Origin: Cyanobacteria bacterium M_surface_10_m1_298
GTDB lineage: Bacteria > Cyanobacteriota > Cyanobacteriia > PCC-6307 > Cyanobiaceae
NCBI GenBank assembly: GCA_016882485.1
Contig: VGPT01000006.1
Location: forward strand, 1-61,315
Direction of reading: 5' to 3'
Length of the DNA stretch: 61,315 nt
Numbering within the stretch: the stretch's first letter is position 1; each line of letters starts with the position of its first letter. Made by a program: the position numbers and the translations under genes. Shown here piece by piece: positions 26,463 to 34,413 of the stretch. The notes below the pieces were generated by a model. The model was not told the origin of the DNA. It did not search any database and saw only the letters and a program-made list of their open reading frames with translations.

Positions 26463-27281
26463 TTAAAGGGCGCTCCAGCCCAAGCGCTCGCTGAGCTGTT
26501 GCAGCCAGAAGCCGTGACCGGCAATCCAGACGGCAAGGCCCCCTCCCGCCAGGAAGGGCCCAAACGGGAAGGGCTGGCCCCGTTTCAGGCGACCGCTCAG
26601 CAATCCAGCGATCCCAAACAGGGCTCCGCTGAAGACCGCCAGAATCACGCTGATCCCAAGACCCATCAGCCCGAGCCAGGCCCCAAGCAGGGCAGCGAGT
26701 TTGGCGTCCCCCAGGCCAAGCGCTGGTTTCCCCAGCAGTTTCTCGGCCAGGGCACTGGTGGCTTCGAAGCTCAGCAAGCCGGCACTGGCGGCCAACAGAT
26801 GCCAGAGGAGCAGCTTGGGTGCGGCGATGGCTGTGATCAGCAAACCCAGCACCACCCCCCAGCGGCAGAGGGGTTCCGGCAGCCAGAGATGATCCAGATC
26901 GATCAGGATCAGAGGCAACAGCAAGGTGATCAGCAGCCAACCGCCCAGCAGCACGAGCATCGGGTTGGCCTCGCCGAGCGCCTGGCTCTGGCCCAGGGCC
27001 GCCGCCACGAACAATCCCGAGCAGAGCAGTTCCACTGCCGGGTAGCGCCCGCTGATGCCAGCGCCGCAATGACGGCAGCGGCCCCGAAGGAGCACCCAGC
27101 TCAGCACCGGGATGTTCTCGATCCAGCTGAGGTTGGTGCCGCAGCGGGGGCAGTGGCTGCGGGGTCTCACCACCGATTCCTGGCGCGGTAGGCGCCAGGC
27201 GACCACGTTGAGGAAACTGCCGATGCAGGCCCCCAGGAGGGCGATCAGCACCAGCAGCGTTGGTGAGGAGCTCAGGGGCAT
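26463..27281 (-). CDS. pilD: Prepilin peptidase / leader peptidase
   Basis: Membrane aspartyl protease that cleaves and N-methylates type IV pilin and pseudopilin leaders. The 272-residue protein has the N-terminal helix (LLVLIALLGACIGSFLNVVAW) and a cytoplasmic loop with two CxxC pairs (CPRCG, CRHCG) near residues 42-75. The two catalytic Asp motifs are visible: LILIDLDHLWLPEPL near 125 and GLGDAKLAALLGAWLG near 190. About seven to eight membrane segments follow the usual TFPP pattern. Presence implies type IV pili or a competence system elsewhere in the genome. Confidence 0.93.
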   Translation of the reverse strand: MPLSSSPTLLVLIALLGACIGSFLNVVAWRLPRQESVVRPRSHCPRCGTNLSWIENIPVLSWVLLRGRCRHCGAGISGRYPAVELLCSGLFVAAALGQSQALGEANPMLVLLGGWLLITLLLPLILIDLDHLWLPEPLCRWGVVLGLLITAIAAPKLLLWHLLAASAGLLSFEATSALAEKLLGKPALGLGDAKLAALLGAWLGLMGLGISVILAVFSGALFGIAGLLSGRLKRGQPFPFGPFLAGGGLAVWIAGHGFWLQQLSERLGWSAL

Positions 27282-27381
27282 CAGCTGTGTTCGGTGGCGT
27301 GGAGGGGCCAGCGGACGTGGATCAGTCTGGAGGCTCGATTCACGTTTGCCTCGGCATTGGCATCCGTGTTGGCATCAAAAA

Positions 27382-27424
27382 GCCCACCGGACCCTCGCTG
27401 GCTTGAGCGTGGGGTGGGGTGGGC
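27382..27424 (-). terminator. Weak candidate terminator of prk
   Basis: Downstream of the prk stop on the minus strand, GCCCACC pairs with GGTGGGC (7 bp) across a long 29-nt loop, followed by TTTTTG. The T-run is convincing; the long loop makes the stem uncertain. The rest of the 166-bp gap shows a short direct repeat (TTGGCATC, twice) and no gene. Confidence 0.45.
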
Positions 27425-27447
27425 CGGTGTTGACGTGAGCGGAAGGC

Positions 27448-28350
27448 TCAGGCCAGCTTCTTTTTCTCCTCGATCATGCGGTGGATGATCGGGGTGAGGA
27501 TCAGCTCCATCGCGAAACCCATCTTGCCGCCGCTCACCACAATCGAGGTGGGGCTGGACATGAAGGAGTCGTGGATCATGTCGAGCAGGTAGGTGAAGTC
27601 AATCCCCCACTTCTCGCGAGCACCCTTGCGGAAGTGAATGATCACGAATGATTCATCCGGGGTGGGGATGTCGCGGATCATGAAGGGGTTCGAGGTGTCC
27701 ACAGTGGGGACACGCTGGAAGTTGATATCGGTCTGGCTGAACTGCGGGCAGATGTGGTTGATGTAATCCGGCATGCGACGCAGGATCGTGTCCACCGTTG
27801 CTTCAGCCGAATAGCCGCGCTCCTTGTTGTCGCGGGCGATCTTCTGGATCCACTCCAGGTTCACGATCGGCACCACGCCAACGAGCAGATCAGCCAGGCC
27901 GGCCACGTTGTAGCCGTCACCCTTCACGCCGCCGTGCAGACCCTCGTAGAAGAGCAGGTCAGTGCCGCCGGGGATGGTTTCCCAGGGGGTGAACTGGCCA
28001 GGCTCGAGGTTGGTGCCGAGGCGGGCGTTGTGCTCAGCGGCCTCCTCGACGGAGTGCAGGTAATAGCGCTTCTGGCCGCTGCCGGTCTCGCTGTAGGTGC
28101 GGAACAGCTCCTCGAGTTTGTCGAACAGGTTGGCTTCAGGGCCGAAGTGGCTGAAGTTCTCGCCCTTGGCCAGCGCTGAGGCCATGGCCTCTTTCATGGG
28201 GCCGCGCTCGTAGCGGTGGTAGCTGTCGCCTTCCACAACGGCCGGGGTGATCCCCTCGCGCTTGAAGATGTGCTCGAAGGCACGCTTCACGGTGCTGGTC
28301 CCCGCGCCGGAGGAGCCGGTGACGGAAACGACCGGGTGACGCTTCGACAT
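27448..28350 (-). CDS. prk: Phosphoribulokinase, proteobacterial (type I-like) form
   Basis: ATP-dependent kinase that regenerates ribulose-1,5-bisphosphate for Rubisco. The 300-residue protein carries the P-loop VTGSSGAGTSTVKRAFEH near residue 10, FHRYERGPMK-type segment SYHRYERGPMKEAM near 43-56, and FYEGLHGG near 130. Size and motifs match the roughly 290-residue proteobacterial form rather than the roughly 330-residue form of plants and beta-cyanobacteria. No Cys is present in the P-loop or near residue 55, where the plant-type enzyme holds its thioredoxin/CP12-responsive pair. This agrees with the form-IA-Rubisco lifestyle of picocyanobacteria. Next upstream on the same strand is leuB, 81 bp away. 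Confidence 0.95.
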   Translation of the reverse strand: MSKRHPVVSVTGSSGAGTSTVKRAFEHIFKREGITPAVVEGDSYHRYERGPMKEAMASALAKGENFSHFGPEANLFDKLEELFRTYSETGSGQKRYYLHSVEEAAEHNARLGTNLEPGQFTPWETIPGGTDLLFYEGLHGGVKGDGYNVAGLADLLVGVVPIVNLEWIQKIARDNKERGYSAEATVDTILRRMPDYINHICPQFSQTDINFQRVPTVDTSNPFMIRDIPTPDESFVIIHFRKGAREKWGIDFTYLLDMIHDSFMSSPTSIVVSGGKMGFAMELILTPIIHRMIEEKKKLA

Positions 28351-28431
28351 GCGCAGGATCAGCGGAACTGTGGGGGAGTTTGGCAGGTCGAGGCGCCAGC
28401 TCCCGCGATTCGTGAAAGCCTTGTCGCGGGA

Positions 28432-29517
28432 TCAGCCGGCGAGGGAGGCCAGCAGTTGATCCCCCATGGCCTGGCAGCCCAGCTGGGTGCAGCCTTCGGC
28501 CATGAGATCACCCGTGCGGTAGCCCCCTGCCAACACCCGGTCGACGCAGGCCTCGAGGTCGGCAGCGGCGGCCTCTTCGCCCAGGCCCACCCGCAGCATC
28601 ATGGCGGCGCTGAGCACCATTGCCATCGGATTGGCCTTGTCCTGACGGGCGATGTCCGGAGCGGAGCCGTGGATCGGCTCGAACAGGCCCGGACCGCCAT
28701 CGCCCAACGACGCTGAGGGGAGCATCCCGATTGAGCCGCTGAGCATGGCGGCTTCATCGCTGAGGATGTCGCCAAACAGGTTGCTGGTGAGCAGCACGTC
28801 GAACTGGCGGGGGTTGCGCACCAGCTGCATGGCGGCGTTGTCCACATACATGTGGCTGAGCTCCACACCTGGGTAGCTGGCGGTGTGCAGGGCCTCCACT
28901 TGATCGCGCCACAGCTGGCTCACATCGAGCACGTTGGCTTTATCCACGCTGCAGAGGCGGCCGCTGCGCTGCACAGCCAGATCAAAACCCACCTTGGCGA
29001 TGCGATCGATTTCATCGTCGAAGTAGGCCATGGTGTTGAAGCCGCGCACCCGGCCCTCGCTCTCCACGCGGCCCTTGGGGGTGCCGAAGTACACGCCGCC
29101 GGTGAGCTCGCGCACCACCATCAGGTCCACCCCCTCGATCACTTCGCGCTTGAGGGTGGAGGCATCGATCAGGGCGGGAATGATCTTCACCGGCCGCAGG
29201 TTGGCGAACAGGCCCATGCCCGCGCGCAGTCCCAGCAGACCGGTTTCCGGACGTTGTTCGCGGGGAAGGGTGTCGTATTGCGGGGAGCCGATCGCGGCGA
29301 GCAACACGGCATCGGCGGCCTTGCAGGCCTCCAGGGTGCTGGCGGGCAGGGGCTCGCCGGTGGCATCGATGGCGGCACCGCCCATCGGTTGCTCGTTGTA
29401 GATCAGCTCGAATCCGTGCTTGCGGCTCACGGCATCCAGCAGCTGGCGGGCCACCGCTGTGATCTCCGGGCCGATGCCGTCGCCGGGGAGCAGGGTGATC
29501 CGGTAGCTGGAGGTCAT
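28432..29517 (-). CDS. leuB: 3-isopropylmalate dehydrogenase
   Basis: NAD-dependent oxidative decarboxylase in leucine synthesis. The 361-residue protein begins ITLLPGDGIGPEITAVARQL (family signature) and shows MVVRELTGGVYFGTPKGR near residues 133-150 and DVLLTSNLFGDILSDEAAML near 235-255, which hold substrate and Mg2+ ligands. GLFEPIHGSAPDIARQDKAN near 275 is the NAD-specific adenine-binding stretch. Length is normal. A 7-bp inverted repeat (28402-28430) lies just past the stop but without a T-run. It follows lpxD on the same strand after 48 bp. Confidence 0.96.
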   Translation of the reverse strand: MTSSYRITLLPGDGIGPEITAVARQLLDAVSRKHGFELIYNEQPMGGAAIDATGEPLPASTLEACKAADAVLLAAIGSPQYDTLPREQRPETGLLGLRAGMGLFANLRPVKIIPALIDASTLKREVIEGVDLMVVRELTGGVYFGTPKGRVESEGRVRGFNTMAYFDDEIDRIAKVGFDLAVQRSGRLCSVDKANVLDVSQLWRDQVEALHTASYPGVELSHMYVDNAAMQLVRNPRQFDVLLTSNLFGDILSDEAAMLSGSIGMLPSASLGDGGPGLFEPIHGSAPDIARQDKANPMAMVLSAAMMLRVGLGEEAAAADLEACVDRVLAGGYRTGDLMAEGCTQLGCQAMGDQLLASLAG

Positions 29518-29565
29518 GGCCGAGCGGGTGCTGGGCGCGAGGCTACGCGCTGATGCGTGAGCGGC

Positions 29566-30633
29566 TCAGATGGTGCGGCTCTTCTCGAGGCTGCGGATCG
29601 CCTTGGTCAGTTCCGGCAATTTGTTGAAAGCCGCGGAGCAGCGCAGCCAGAGGCGGTTGGGGATGGCGGGGTAGCCGCTCACCACTTCGCCGGCGGCCAC
29701 TTCACCGTGGATGCCTGATTTCGAGGAGGCAATCGAGCGATCGCCCATCACCGCCTTGTTGGCCAGGCCCACCTGGCCCGCCAGGATCACGCCGTTCCCG
29801 AGGCGGGCGCCGCCGGCAATGCCCACCTGGGCCGCCAGGGCGCAGCCCTGGCCAGTTGTCACGCCATGGCCGATGTGGACCAGATTGTCGATCTTGGTGC
29901 CGGCGCCGATCCGGGTTTCCCCGACCGAGGGGCGATCGATGGTGCTGCTGCAGCCCACCTCCACGCCGTCTTCCAGCACCACCAGACCTGTCTGGGGCAT
30001 CTTGCGCCAGCCCTGTGCGGTGGGAACAAAGCCGAACCCCTCGCTGCCCACCACGGCATTGGAGTGCACCACGCAGCCGCGCCCCAGCCGTGAGCCCGGA
30101 TGCAGCACCGCTCCGGCATGGAGCTCGCATCCGTCTCCGATCTGCACGTCGTCGTAGATCACAACGTTCGGGTGAATGGTGCAGCTGGCCCCGATCTGCA
30201 CCTCGGCGCCGATCACCACATGGGCTCCGACATGGCTGCCCATGCCCACCACCGCCTCAGGAGCGATCACGGCCGAGGGGTGAATTCCAGGCGGTTTGGG
30301 CTGACGTGGATACAGCGCGTCGAGGGTTTCGGCGAAGGCCAGGCGGGGATCCTTGAGGGCAATCCAGGCCACGCCGCGTTCGCTGGCCTGGCGTTGGATC
30401 GCTTCCGCTTCATCTCCCTTGGCAGGGAGCAACACCACGCTGGCGGCGCTGGCGGAGAGGGCAGCCGCCAGGGCGTTGCCTGGTTCCAGAAAACTCACCT
30501 GCCCCGCTTGCGCCTGATCGAGGGCGGCTGCACCTTGCAGCTCCGGATCGTTGGCCAGGTGATGGCTGATGGCTTCGAGACCGCCTGCCGCCTTCACCTC
30601 GCTCAGTTGGCTGAGCAGTTGGCTGAAGCGCAT
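29566..30633 (-). CDS. lpxD: UDP-3-O-acylglucosamine N-acyltransferase LpxD
   Basis: Adds the second acyl chain in lipid A synthesis. The 355-residue protein has an N-terminal uridine-binding domain (to about residue 110, VSFLEPGN near 50). A left-handed parallel beta-helix of hexapeptide repeats follows, for example [40 protein letters not shown] and [20 protein letters not shown], with the catalytic His in NLVHIGHGV near 255. A C-terminal helix should trimerise it. Presence shows an outer membrane with lipid-A-type lipopolysaccharide. It lies 40 bp downstream of proB. Confidence 0.95.
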   Translation of the reverse strand: MRFSQLLSQLSEVKAAGGLEAISHHLANDPELQGAAALDQAQAGQVSFLEPGNALAAALSASAASVVLLPAKGDEAEAIQRQASERGVAWIALKDPRLAFAETLDALYPRQPKPPGIHPSAVIAPEAVVGMGSHVGAHVVIGAEVQIGASCTIHPNVVIYDDVQIGDGCELHAGAVLHPGSRLGRGCVVHSNAVVGSEGFGFVPTAQGWRKMPQTGLVVLEDGVEVGCSSTIDRPSVGETRIGAGTKIDNLVHIGHGVTTGQGCALAAQVGIAGGARLGNGVILAGQVGLANKAVMGDRSIASSKSGIHGEVAAGEVVSGYPAIPNRLWLRCSAAFNKLPELTKAIRSLEKSRTI

Positions 30634-30673
30634 CGGAAACTAGGGGCGATCGGCCGGATCGTAGGCCGATTCT

Positions 30674-31747
30674 CTAGGGGCTGGACAGCAGCACCAGGTG
30701 GTCGCGATGGATCACCAGGCCGCGATGCCCCTTGCGCTCCAGCAGTTCATCGCTGGCCATCGCACTGAGCCCCCGTGCCAGCTCCTGCCCCTGGGGGCCC
30801 ACCACTCGAACGGCCTCGCGGCGCCCGAAACTGCCTTCCACCGCTTGCACCCCCGCGGCCAGCAGCGATGCGCCCTGCTCCAGCAGCGCCTGGGCGGCTC
30901 CGGCATCCACGGTGATGCTGCCCTTGGGCAGCAGGGCGTGGGCCAACCAGCCCTTGCGGCTGCTCAAGGGACTGCTGCTGGGCCGGAAGAGGGTGCCCAC
31001 CGGGGCTCCGGAGAGCAGGGCCTCCAGCACCGCGGGATCACGGCCGTCGGCCAGACGCACCTGAATTCCACTGGCAGTGGCGATGCGTGCTGCGGAGAGT
31101 TTCGTGGTCATGCCTCCAGTGCCCCAACGTCCGCCCCCTTTGGCCACTCCGGCGAGGGCCTCCAGTTCGGCCATCGTGCGCACCTCAGGGATGGGCTTTG
31201 CCTCGGCGTCGCTGCGGGGATCCCCGGAATAGAGGCTGTCGATATCGGTGAGCAGCACCAGCTCATCGGCTTGAACGGCCACAGACACCAGGGCCGAGAG
31301 GGTGTCGTTGTCGCCGAAGCGGAGCTCGTCTGTGGCGAGGGTGTCGTTTTCGTTGATGACTGGCGTCACCCCCCAGGCCAGCAACTGCTCGAGGGTGCGG
31401 CAGGCGTTCTGATAGCGGCGCCGCGAGGTCAGGTCACCGCGGGTCAGGAGCACCTGAGCCACGCAACGGCCATGGGTGGCAAAGGCCTGGTCATAGAGGG
31501 TCATCAGCCGCCCTTGACCAACAGCTGCAGCGGCCTGCAGGGCCTCCAGCTCCGTTGGGCGCTGACTGCGGCCCAGGGCATGGCAGCCCAGACCAACCGC
31601 TCCACTGGTGACCAGCACCACGGGTTCCTGCCGTTGCCACAAGCCACTCAGGCTGGCGGCCAGATCGGCAATGACCTGGTCGGTGCTGCGACCGCCGGAG
31701 CCCCGCAGCACGCTGGTTCCCACCTTGATCACACGGCGGTTGCTCAT
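30674..31747 (-). CDS. proB: Glutamate 5-kinase
   Basis: First enzyme of proline synthesis, phosphorylating glutamate; feedback inhibited by proline in well-studied homologues. The 357-residue protein contains the amino-acid-kinase domain (VIKVGTSVLRGSGG at the start, VLVTSGAVGLGCHALG near 42, INENDTLATDELRFGDNDTL near 135, GTGGMTTKLSAARIA near 210). A C-terminal PUA domain follows from about residue 270 (ARGLSAMASDELLERKGHRG). It begins 1 bp after the YqeG-type gene stop, so it belongs to the block of tightly packed genes from 34367 down to lpxD. Confidence 0.96.
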   Translation of the reverse strand: MSNRRVIKVGTSVLRGSGGRSTDQVIADLAASLSGLWQRQEPVVLVTSGAVGLGCHALGRSQRPTELEALQAAAAVGQGRLMTLYDQAFATHGRCVAQVLLTRGDLTSRRRYQNACRTLEQLLAWGVTPVINENDTLATDELRFGDNDTLSALVSVAVQADELVLLTDIDSLYSGDPRSDAEAKPIPEVRTMAELEALAGVAKGGGRWGTGGMTTKLSAARIATASGIQVRLADGRDPAVLEALLSGAPVGTLFRPSSSPLSSRKGWLAHALLPKGSITVDAGAAQALLEQGASLLAAGVQAVEGSFGRREAVRVVGPQGQELARGLSAMASDELLERKGHRGLVIHRDHLVLLSSP

Positions 31748-31748
31748 C

Positions 31749-32270
31749 TCAGGGCAGATCAGCTCCAGCGAGACGTGCCAATTTCACCTCGAATTTCTGC
31801 CAATGGTCGAACCGGCAGGGCAGACCGTCGGGATTCACCGGTTTCACCAGCACCGTGAAAAGCCCAAGGCGATTTCCGGCGAGCACGTCGGTGAAAACTC
31901 GATCCCCCACGATGGCCACCTGAGCTGAAGGCAGGTCCAGCTCGCTCAGCACCCGCCGCAACGGCCCCCGCCGTGGTTTGCCGGCACTGGTGGTGTAGTT
32001 CACCCCCAGCTGCGCTGCCACGGCGCCGATGCGGCTGCGGGAGGGGTTGTTGCTGAAGAGGTGAAGCGGCAGAGTCTGCTGCGCTCTCTCCAGCCAGGCC
32101 TGCATGGGTTGCGGCAGGGTTGTGCCGCGATGGGGCAGCAGGGTGCGGTCGACATCCAGCACCAAAGCGCGGATGCCATGGGCCAGCAGGCCATGGAGGG
32201 GCAGGTCCGCGAGGGTGCCTGGCGCCACCATGTCCGGCTGAAGCAGCTGGGAAATCGAGAGGCGTTTCAC
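31749..32270 (-). CDS. YqeG-type HAD phosphatase
   Basis: A 173-residue HAD-IIIA phosphatase. The nucleophile motif is LVLDVDRTLLPHRG near residues 35-48, motif II LHLFSNNPSRSR near 73, and the late acidic motif VAIVGDRVFTDVLAGNRLG near 118. This matches the YqeG family; a member has been described as a phosphatidylglycerophosphate phosphatase in algae and plants, which would fit with pgsA in this genome, but the substrate is unproven here. It lies 6 bp downstream of the DUF3727-like gene and 1 bp upstream of proB. Confidence 0.87.
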   Translation of the reverse strand: MKRLSISQLLQPDMVAPGTLADLPLHGLLAHGIRALVLDVDRTLLPHRGTTLPQPMQAWLERAQQTLPLHLFSNNPSRSRIGAVAAQLGVNYTTSAGKPRRGPLRRVLSELDLPSAQVAIVGDRVFTDVLAGNRLGLFTVLVKPVNPDGLPCRFDHWQKFEVKLARLAGADLP

Positions 32271-32276
32271 CGCGGG

Positions 32277-32840
32277 TCAGTCGTCACCCAGCTCGCGGTC
32301 ATCCAGCTCCGCTTCGATCCGGGGCTGCACCCGCTCGAACTCTTCGCCTTCCACCAGCACTCCCTCTCCGTTCTCCATTCGGGCCACCACGAAGAACGGA
32401 TCGAGGGGAATGAACAGTCCATATTCCTGGCCTTCAGCCCGGAACTGGATCAGCATCTCGTAGAGGTCGGTGTCGTCGTCCTCATCGTCTTCGTCGAGCT
32501 CCTCCTCGTCCTCGAGCTCCGGTTCCTCCAGATCACCACTCACGGTGAGAGTCACGGCCGAGCGCACCAGGGTGAGGTCGTGCTCCTGGAGCACCACATC
32601 CGCCACCGAGAGGATCGGCTCCGCACCATCGAGCTCTTCCACCACCTCGTCTTCGCCGTCGTCATCAGCGATGCGCACGAGGCACACCGGGGTATCGACG
32701 GGAGTGAGCAGGGCGTAGTCGTGACCGTCGAGAGGGATGAGTTGCTCGAGAAAGCAGAGCAGTTGCCGACCCGTCTGGTCGCGCACCAACACGGTGGGGA
32801 CATCACCGGATCCGTTGCTGCTGGGTCCGTCGCTGCTCAT
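32277..32840 (-). CDS. Acidic protein, DUF3727/DUF1292-like
   Basis: A 187-residue, strongly acidic protein. An N-terminal DUF1292-like part (VLVRDQTGRQLLCFLEQLIP) is followed by a run of D and E residues near 110-130, then a C-terminal domain (EYGLFIPLDPFFVVARMENG). The organisation fits cyanobacterial DUF3727 proteins, assigned from memory. No catalytic residues are evident. I use the ATG at 32840 because the longer frame reaching 32945 would run into ruvX. It lies 20 bp downstream of ruvX and 6 bp upstream of the YqeG-type phosphatase. Confidence 0.75.
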   Translation of the reverse strand: MSSDGPSSNGSGDVPTVLVRDQTGRQLLCFLEQLIPLDGHDYALLTPVDTPVCLVRIADDDGEDEVVEELDGAEPILSVADVVLQEHDLTLVRSAVTLTVSGDLEEPELEDEEELDEDDEDDDTDLYEMLIQFRAEGQEYGLFIPLDPFFVVARMENGEGVLVEGEEFERVQPRIEAELDDRELGDD

Positions 32841-32860
32841 GATCCGGGGTTGCACTGTTC

Positions 32861-33340
32861 TCAGGATGCCTGGGCACCAGGCTCGGGTCCAGGATCTGGG
32901 GTCGCCTTCGACACTGCTGAAGGTTCGGGGCCTTCCCGCAACCACTGCTCAAGCAGCAGGGAGGCGGCGGCGCTATCGAGTGCACCACTGCGATCCCCGT
33001 GGAGGCGAAAGCGTTCTCCGGCATCCCAGCTGCTGGCGTATTCGTTCACGAAGGCCAAAGGCAGATTCAGGCTGCGGGCCAGGCGCTCTCCGTAGCGGCG
33101 GCAATGCTCAGCCTGCTCCGTGGGGCGTTGGTTGGCGTCGAGGGGCAGGCCAACCACCAGGGCCGTCACCCGCCGCTTCTGCACCAGGGCACTGAGATGG
33201 ACCAGGTCCGCAGGGAACTTCCCCCGCCCCAGGGCCGGTAGGGGGCTCACGGTGAGCCCAAGGGCATCGCAGCCCGCAAGGCCAATGCGTCGACGCCCCA
33301 CATCCAGGGCCAGGGCCGAGCGGGGGTTGGGGGCGGGCAC
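32861..33340 (-). CDS. ruvX: Putative pre-16S rRNA nuclease / Holliday-junction resolvase RuvX (YqgF)
   Basis: An RNase H-fold protein with the YqgF signature ALALDVGRRRIGLAGCDALG near the N-terminus, VVGLPLDANQRPTEQA in the middle and DSAAASLLLEQWL at the end, matching the three conserved acidic regions. The family matures 16S rRNA ends or resolves branched DNA. I place the start at GTG 33338-33340, one base after the upstream stop. An ATG at 33406 would overlap that gene by 65 bp and adds a leader with no conserved residues. Length from the GTG is 159 residues, close to the usual 135-150. Confidence 0.85.
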   Translation of the reverse strand: MPAPNPRSALALDVGRRRIGLAGCDALGLTVSPLPALGRGKFPADLVHLSALVQKRRVTALVVGLPLDANQRPTEQAEHCRRYGERLARSLNLPLAFVNEYASSWDAGERFRLHGDRSGALDSAAASLLLEQWLREGPEPSAVSKATPDPGPEPGAQAS

Positions 33341-33341
33341 T

Positions 33342-34367
33342 TCAGCGCCCCAGGGGCGTTGGGATTGGTCTCTGGCCTGGCTGCAACTGACCGAGCACGG
33401 CTTCAAGACGCCGGGCTACCGCATGGCTGGGCTGGGTGGCGTGGCGCCTCCACACGCTGCGGGCCATCACCACCTCCTCGCCCTCGGGAGCCATGCCGAG
33501 GCTTTGCAACCAATGGCTGCGCTCGCCATCCAACAGGTCGCTGCGGACCAGCAGTTGGGGTGCCCCTGCGGCGCTGCACTCCAGCAACAGTTGCAGGGGA
33601 TCCCCCAGCAGGTGTTGCCAGCCCGGGTGCAGGGTCAGCTCGATCTCGGGCAGCTCGCGGCGGGCGCTGCGAAGGCGGCGTGCACCTGCAACGGCCTGCT
33701 GGCGCGTGCTGTCAAACAGCATCAGGCTGGGCTGCTCGCTCTGATCCAGCAGATCGTCGACCCGACGATCCAAGAGCTGCCGCAGCTGGGCCGGCAGGGC
33801 GGCCTGCTCCAGCTGCCACATCGCCAAGGCGGTGCGGCGGTTCAACGGACGCAGCTGCAGATCCTTCGGCAGGCTCCTCTGCAGAGGTTCGCTGGGGGGC
33901 TCCCAACGCCAGAGGGTTTCGTGGCGTAGTTGCTGAAAGCCCTGTTGCCGCAGCAGGGAGAGACGGTCACTGTCAGTGCTGGGACTGGTGGCGATCCAAC
34001 TGGCTGCGCTGCGGCTGCGTTCGATTGCCGTGCGCACCAGGGCCGCTTCAACGGCCATTCGACCGGTTTCCCCGGACGCGAGGCAGGCTTCACTGCTACG
34101 TAACGCCTCCAATTGCCAGCAACTGCCGCTGCGATTGAGGCGCTGACAGAGCAGAAGCCCCAGGGGTGTTTGGGGATCGCGGAAGGCCACCAGGGCATCC
34201 GGTGCCAGGGGAGGGCGGGGGGCCAGGCTGTGCAGCAGACGCTCAGGGGCCTGCAGCAACAGGGAGCGTTGCAGCAGCGGCAGCAAATCCTGAAAGCAGG
34301 TTTCCTGCAACAGGGGCAGCTGCCAACCCCGCAAAGGCAGCACCTGGAGGCTGTGGGCTGGTGGCAC
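33342..34367 (-). CDS. Hypothetical protein, GNAT-acetyltransferase-like
   Basis: Not confidently recognised. The 341-residue protein is rich in Leu, Arg and Gln. Its first half resembles a GNAT fold (LLCQRLNRSGSCWQLEALRS, then a helix-strand pattern and IERSRSAASWIATSPSTDSD), and a second, similar half follows (LQLRPLNRRTALAMWQLEQA). A tandem-GNAT arrangement is possible, but the acetyl-CoA-binding RxxGxG/A loop is not clear. No membrane segment is visible. It heads the minus-strand block of ruvX, DUF3727, yqeG, proB and lpxD, and lies 47 bp downstream of the CofE-like gene. Confidence 0.6.
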   Translation of the reverse strand: MPPAHSLQVLPLRGWQLPLLQETCFQDLLPLLQRSLLLQAPERLLHSLAPRPPLAPDALVAFRDPQTPLGLLLCQRLNRSGSCWQLEALRSSEACLASGETGRMAVEAALVRTAIERSRSAASWIATSPSTDSDRLSLLRQQGFQQLRHETLWRWEPPSEPLQRSLPKDLQLRPLNRRTALAMWQLEQAALPAQLRQLLDRRVDDLLDQSEQPSLMLFDSTRQQAVAGARRLRSARRELPEIELTLHPGWQHLLGDPLQLLLECSAAGAPQLLVRSDLLDGERSHWLQSLGMAPEGEEVVMARSVWRRHATQPSHAVARRLEAVLGQLQPGQRPIPTPLGR

Positions 34368-34413
34368 GGCGATGGCCTGAATGGGCCTTCTTCAATGTTA
34401 TGGGCGTTTGGCC

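Noticed and set aside
28402-28430. Hairpin CCCGCGA / TCGCGGG after leuB as a terminator
   Set aside because: Seven-bp stem without a T-run on the minus strand; may be chance in GC-rich DNA.
32841-32945. Longer start for the DUF3727-like gene
   Set aside because: Would overlap ruvX and adds non-conserved residues; the ATG at 32840 fits the spacing.
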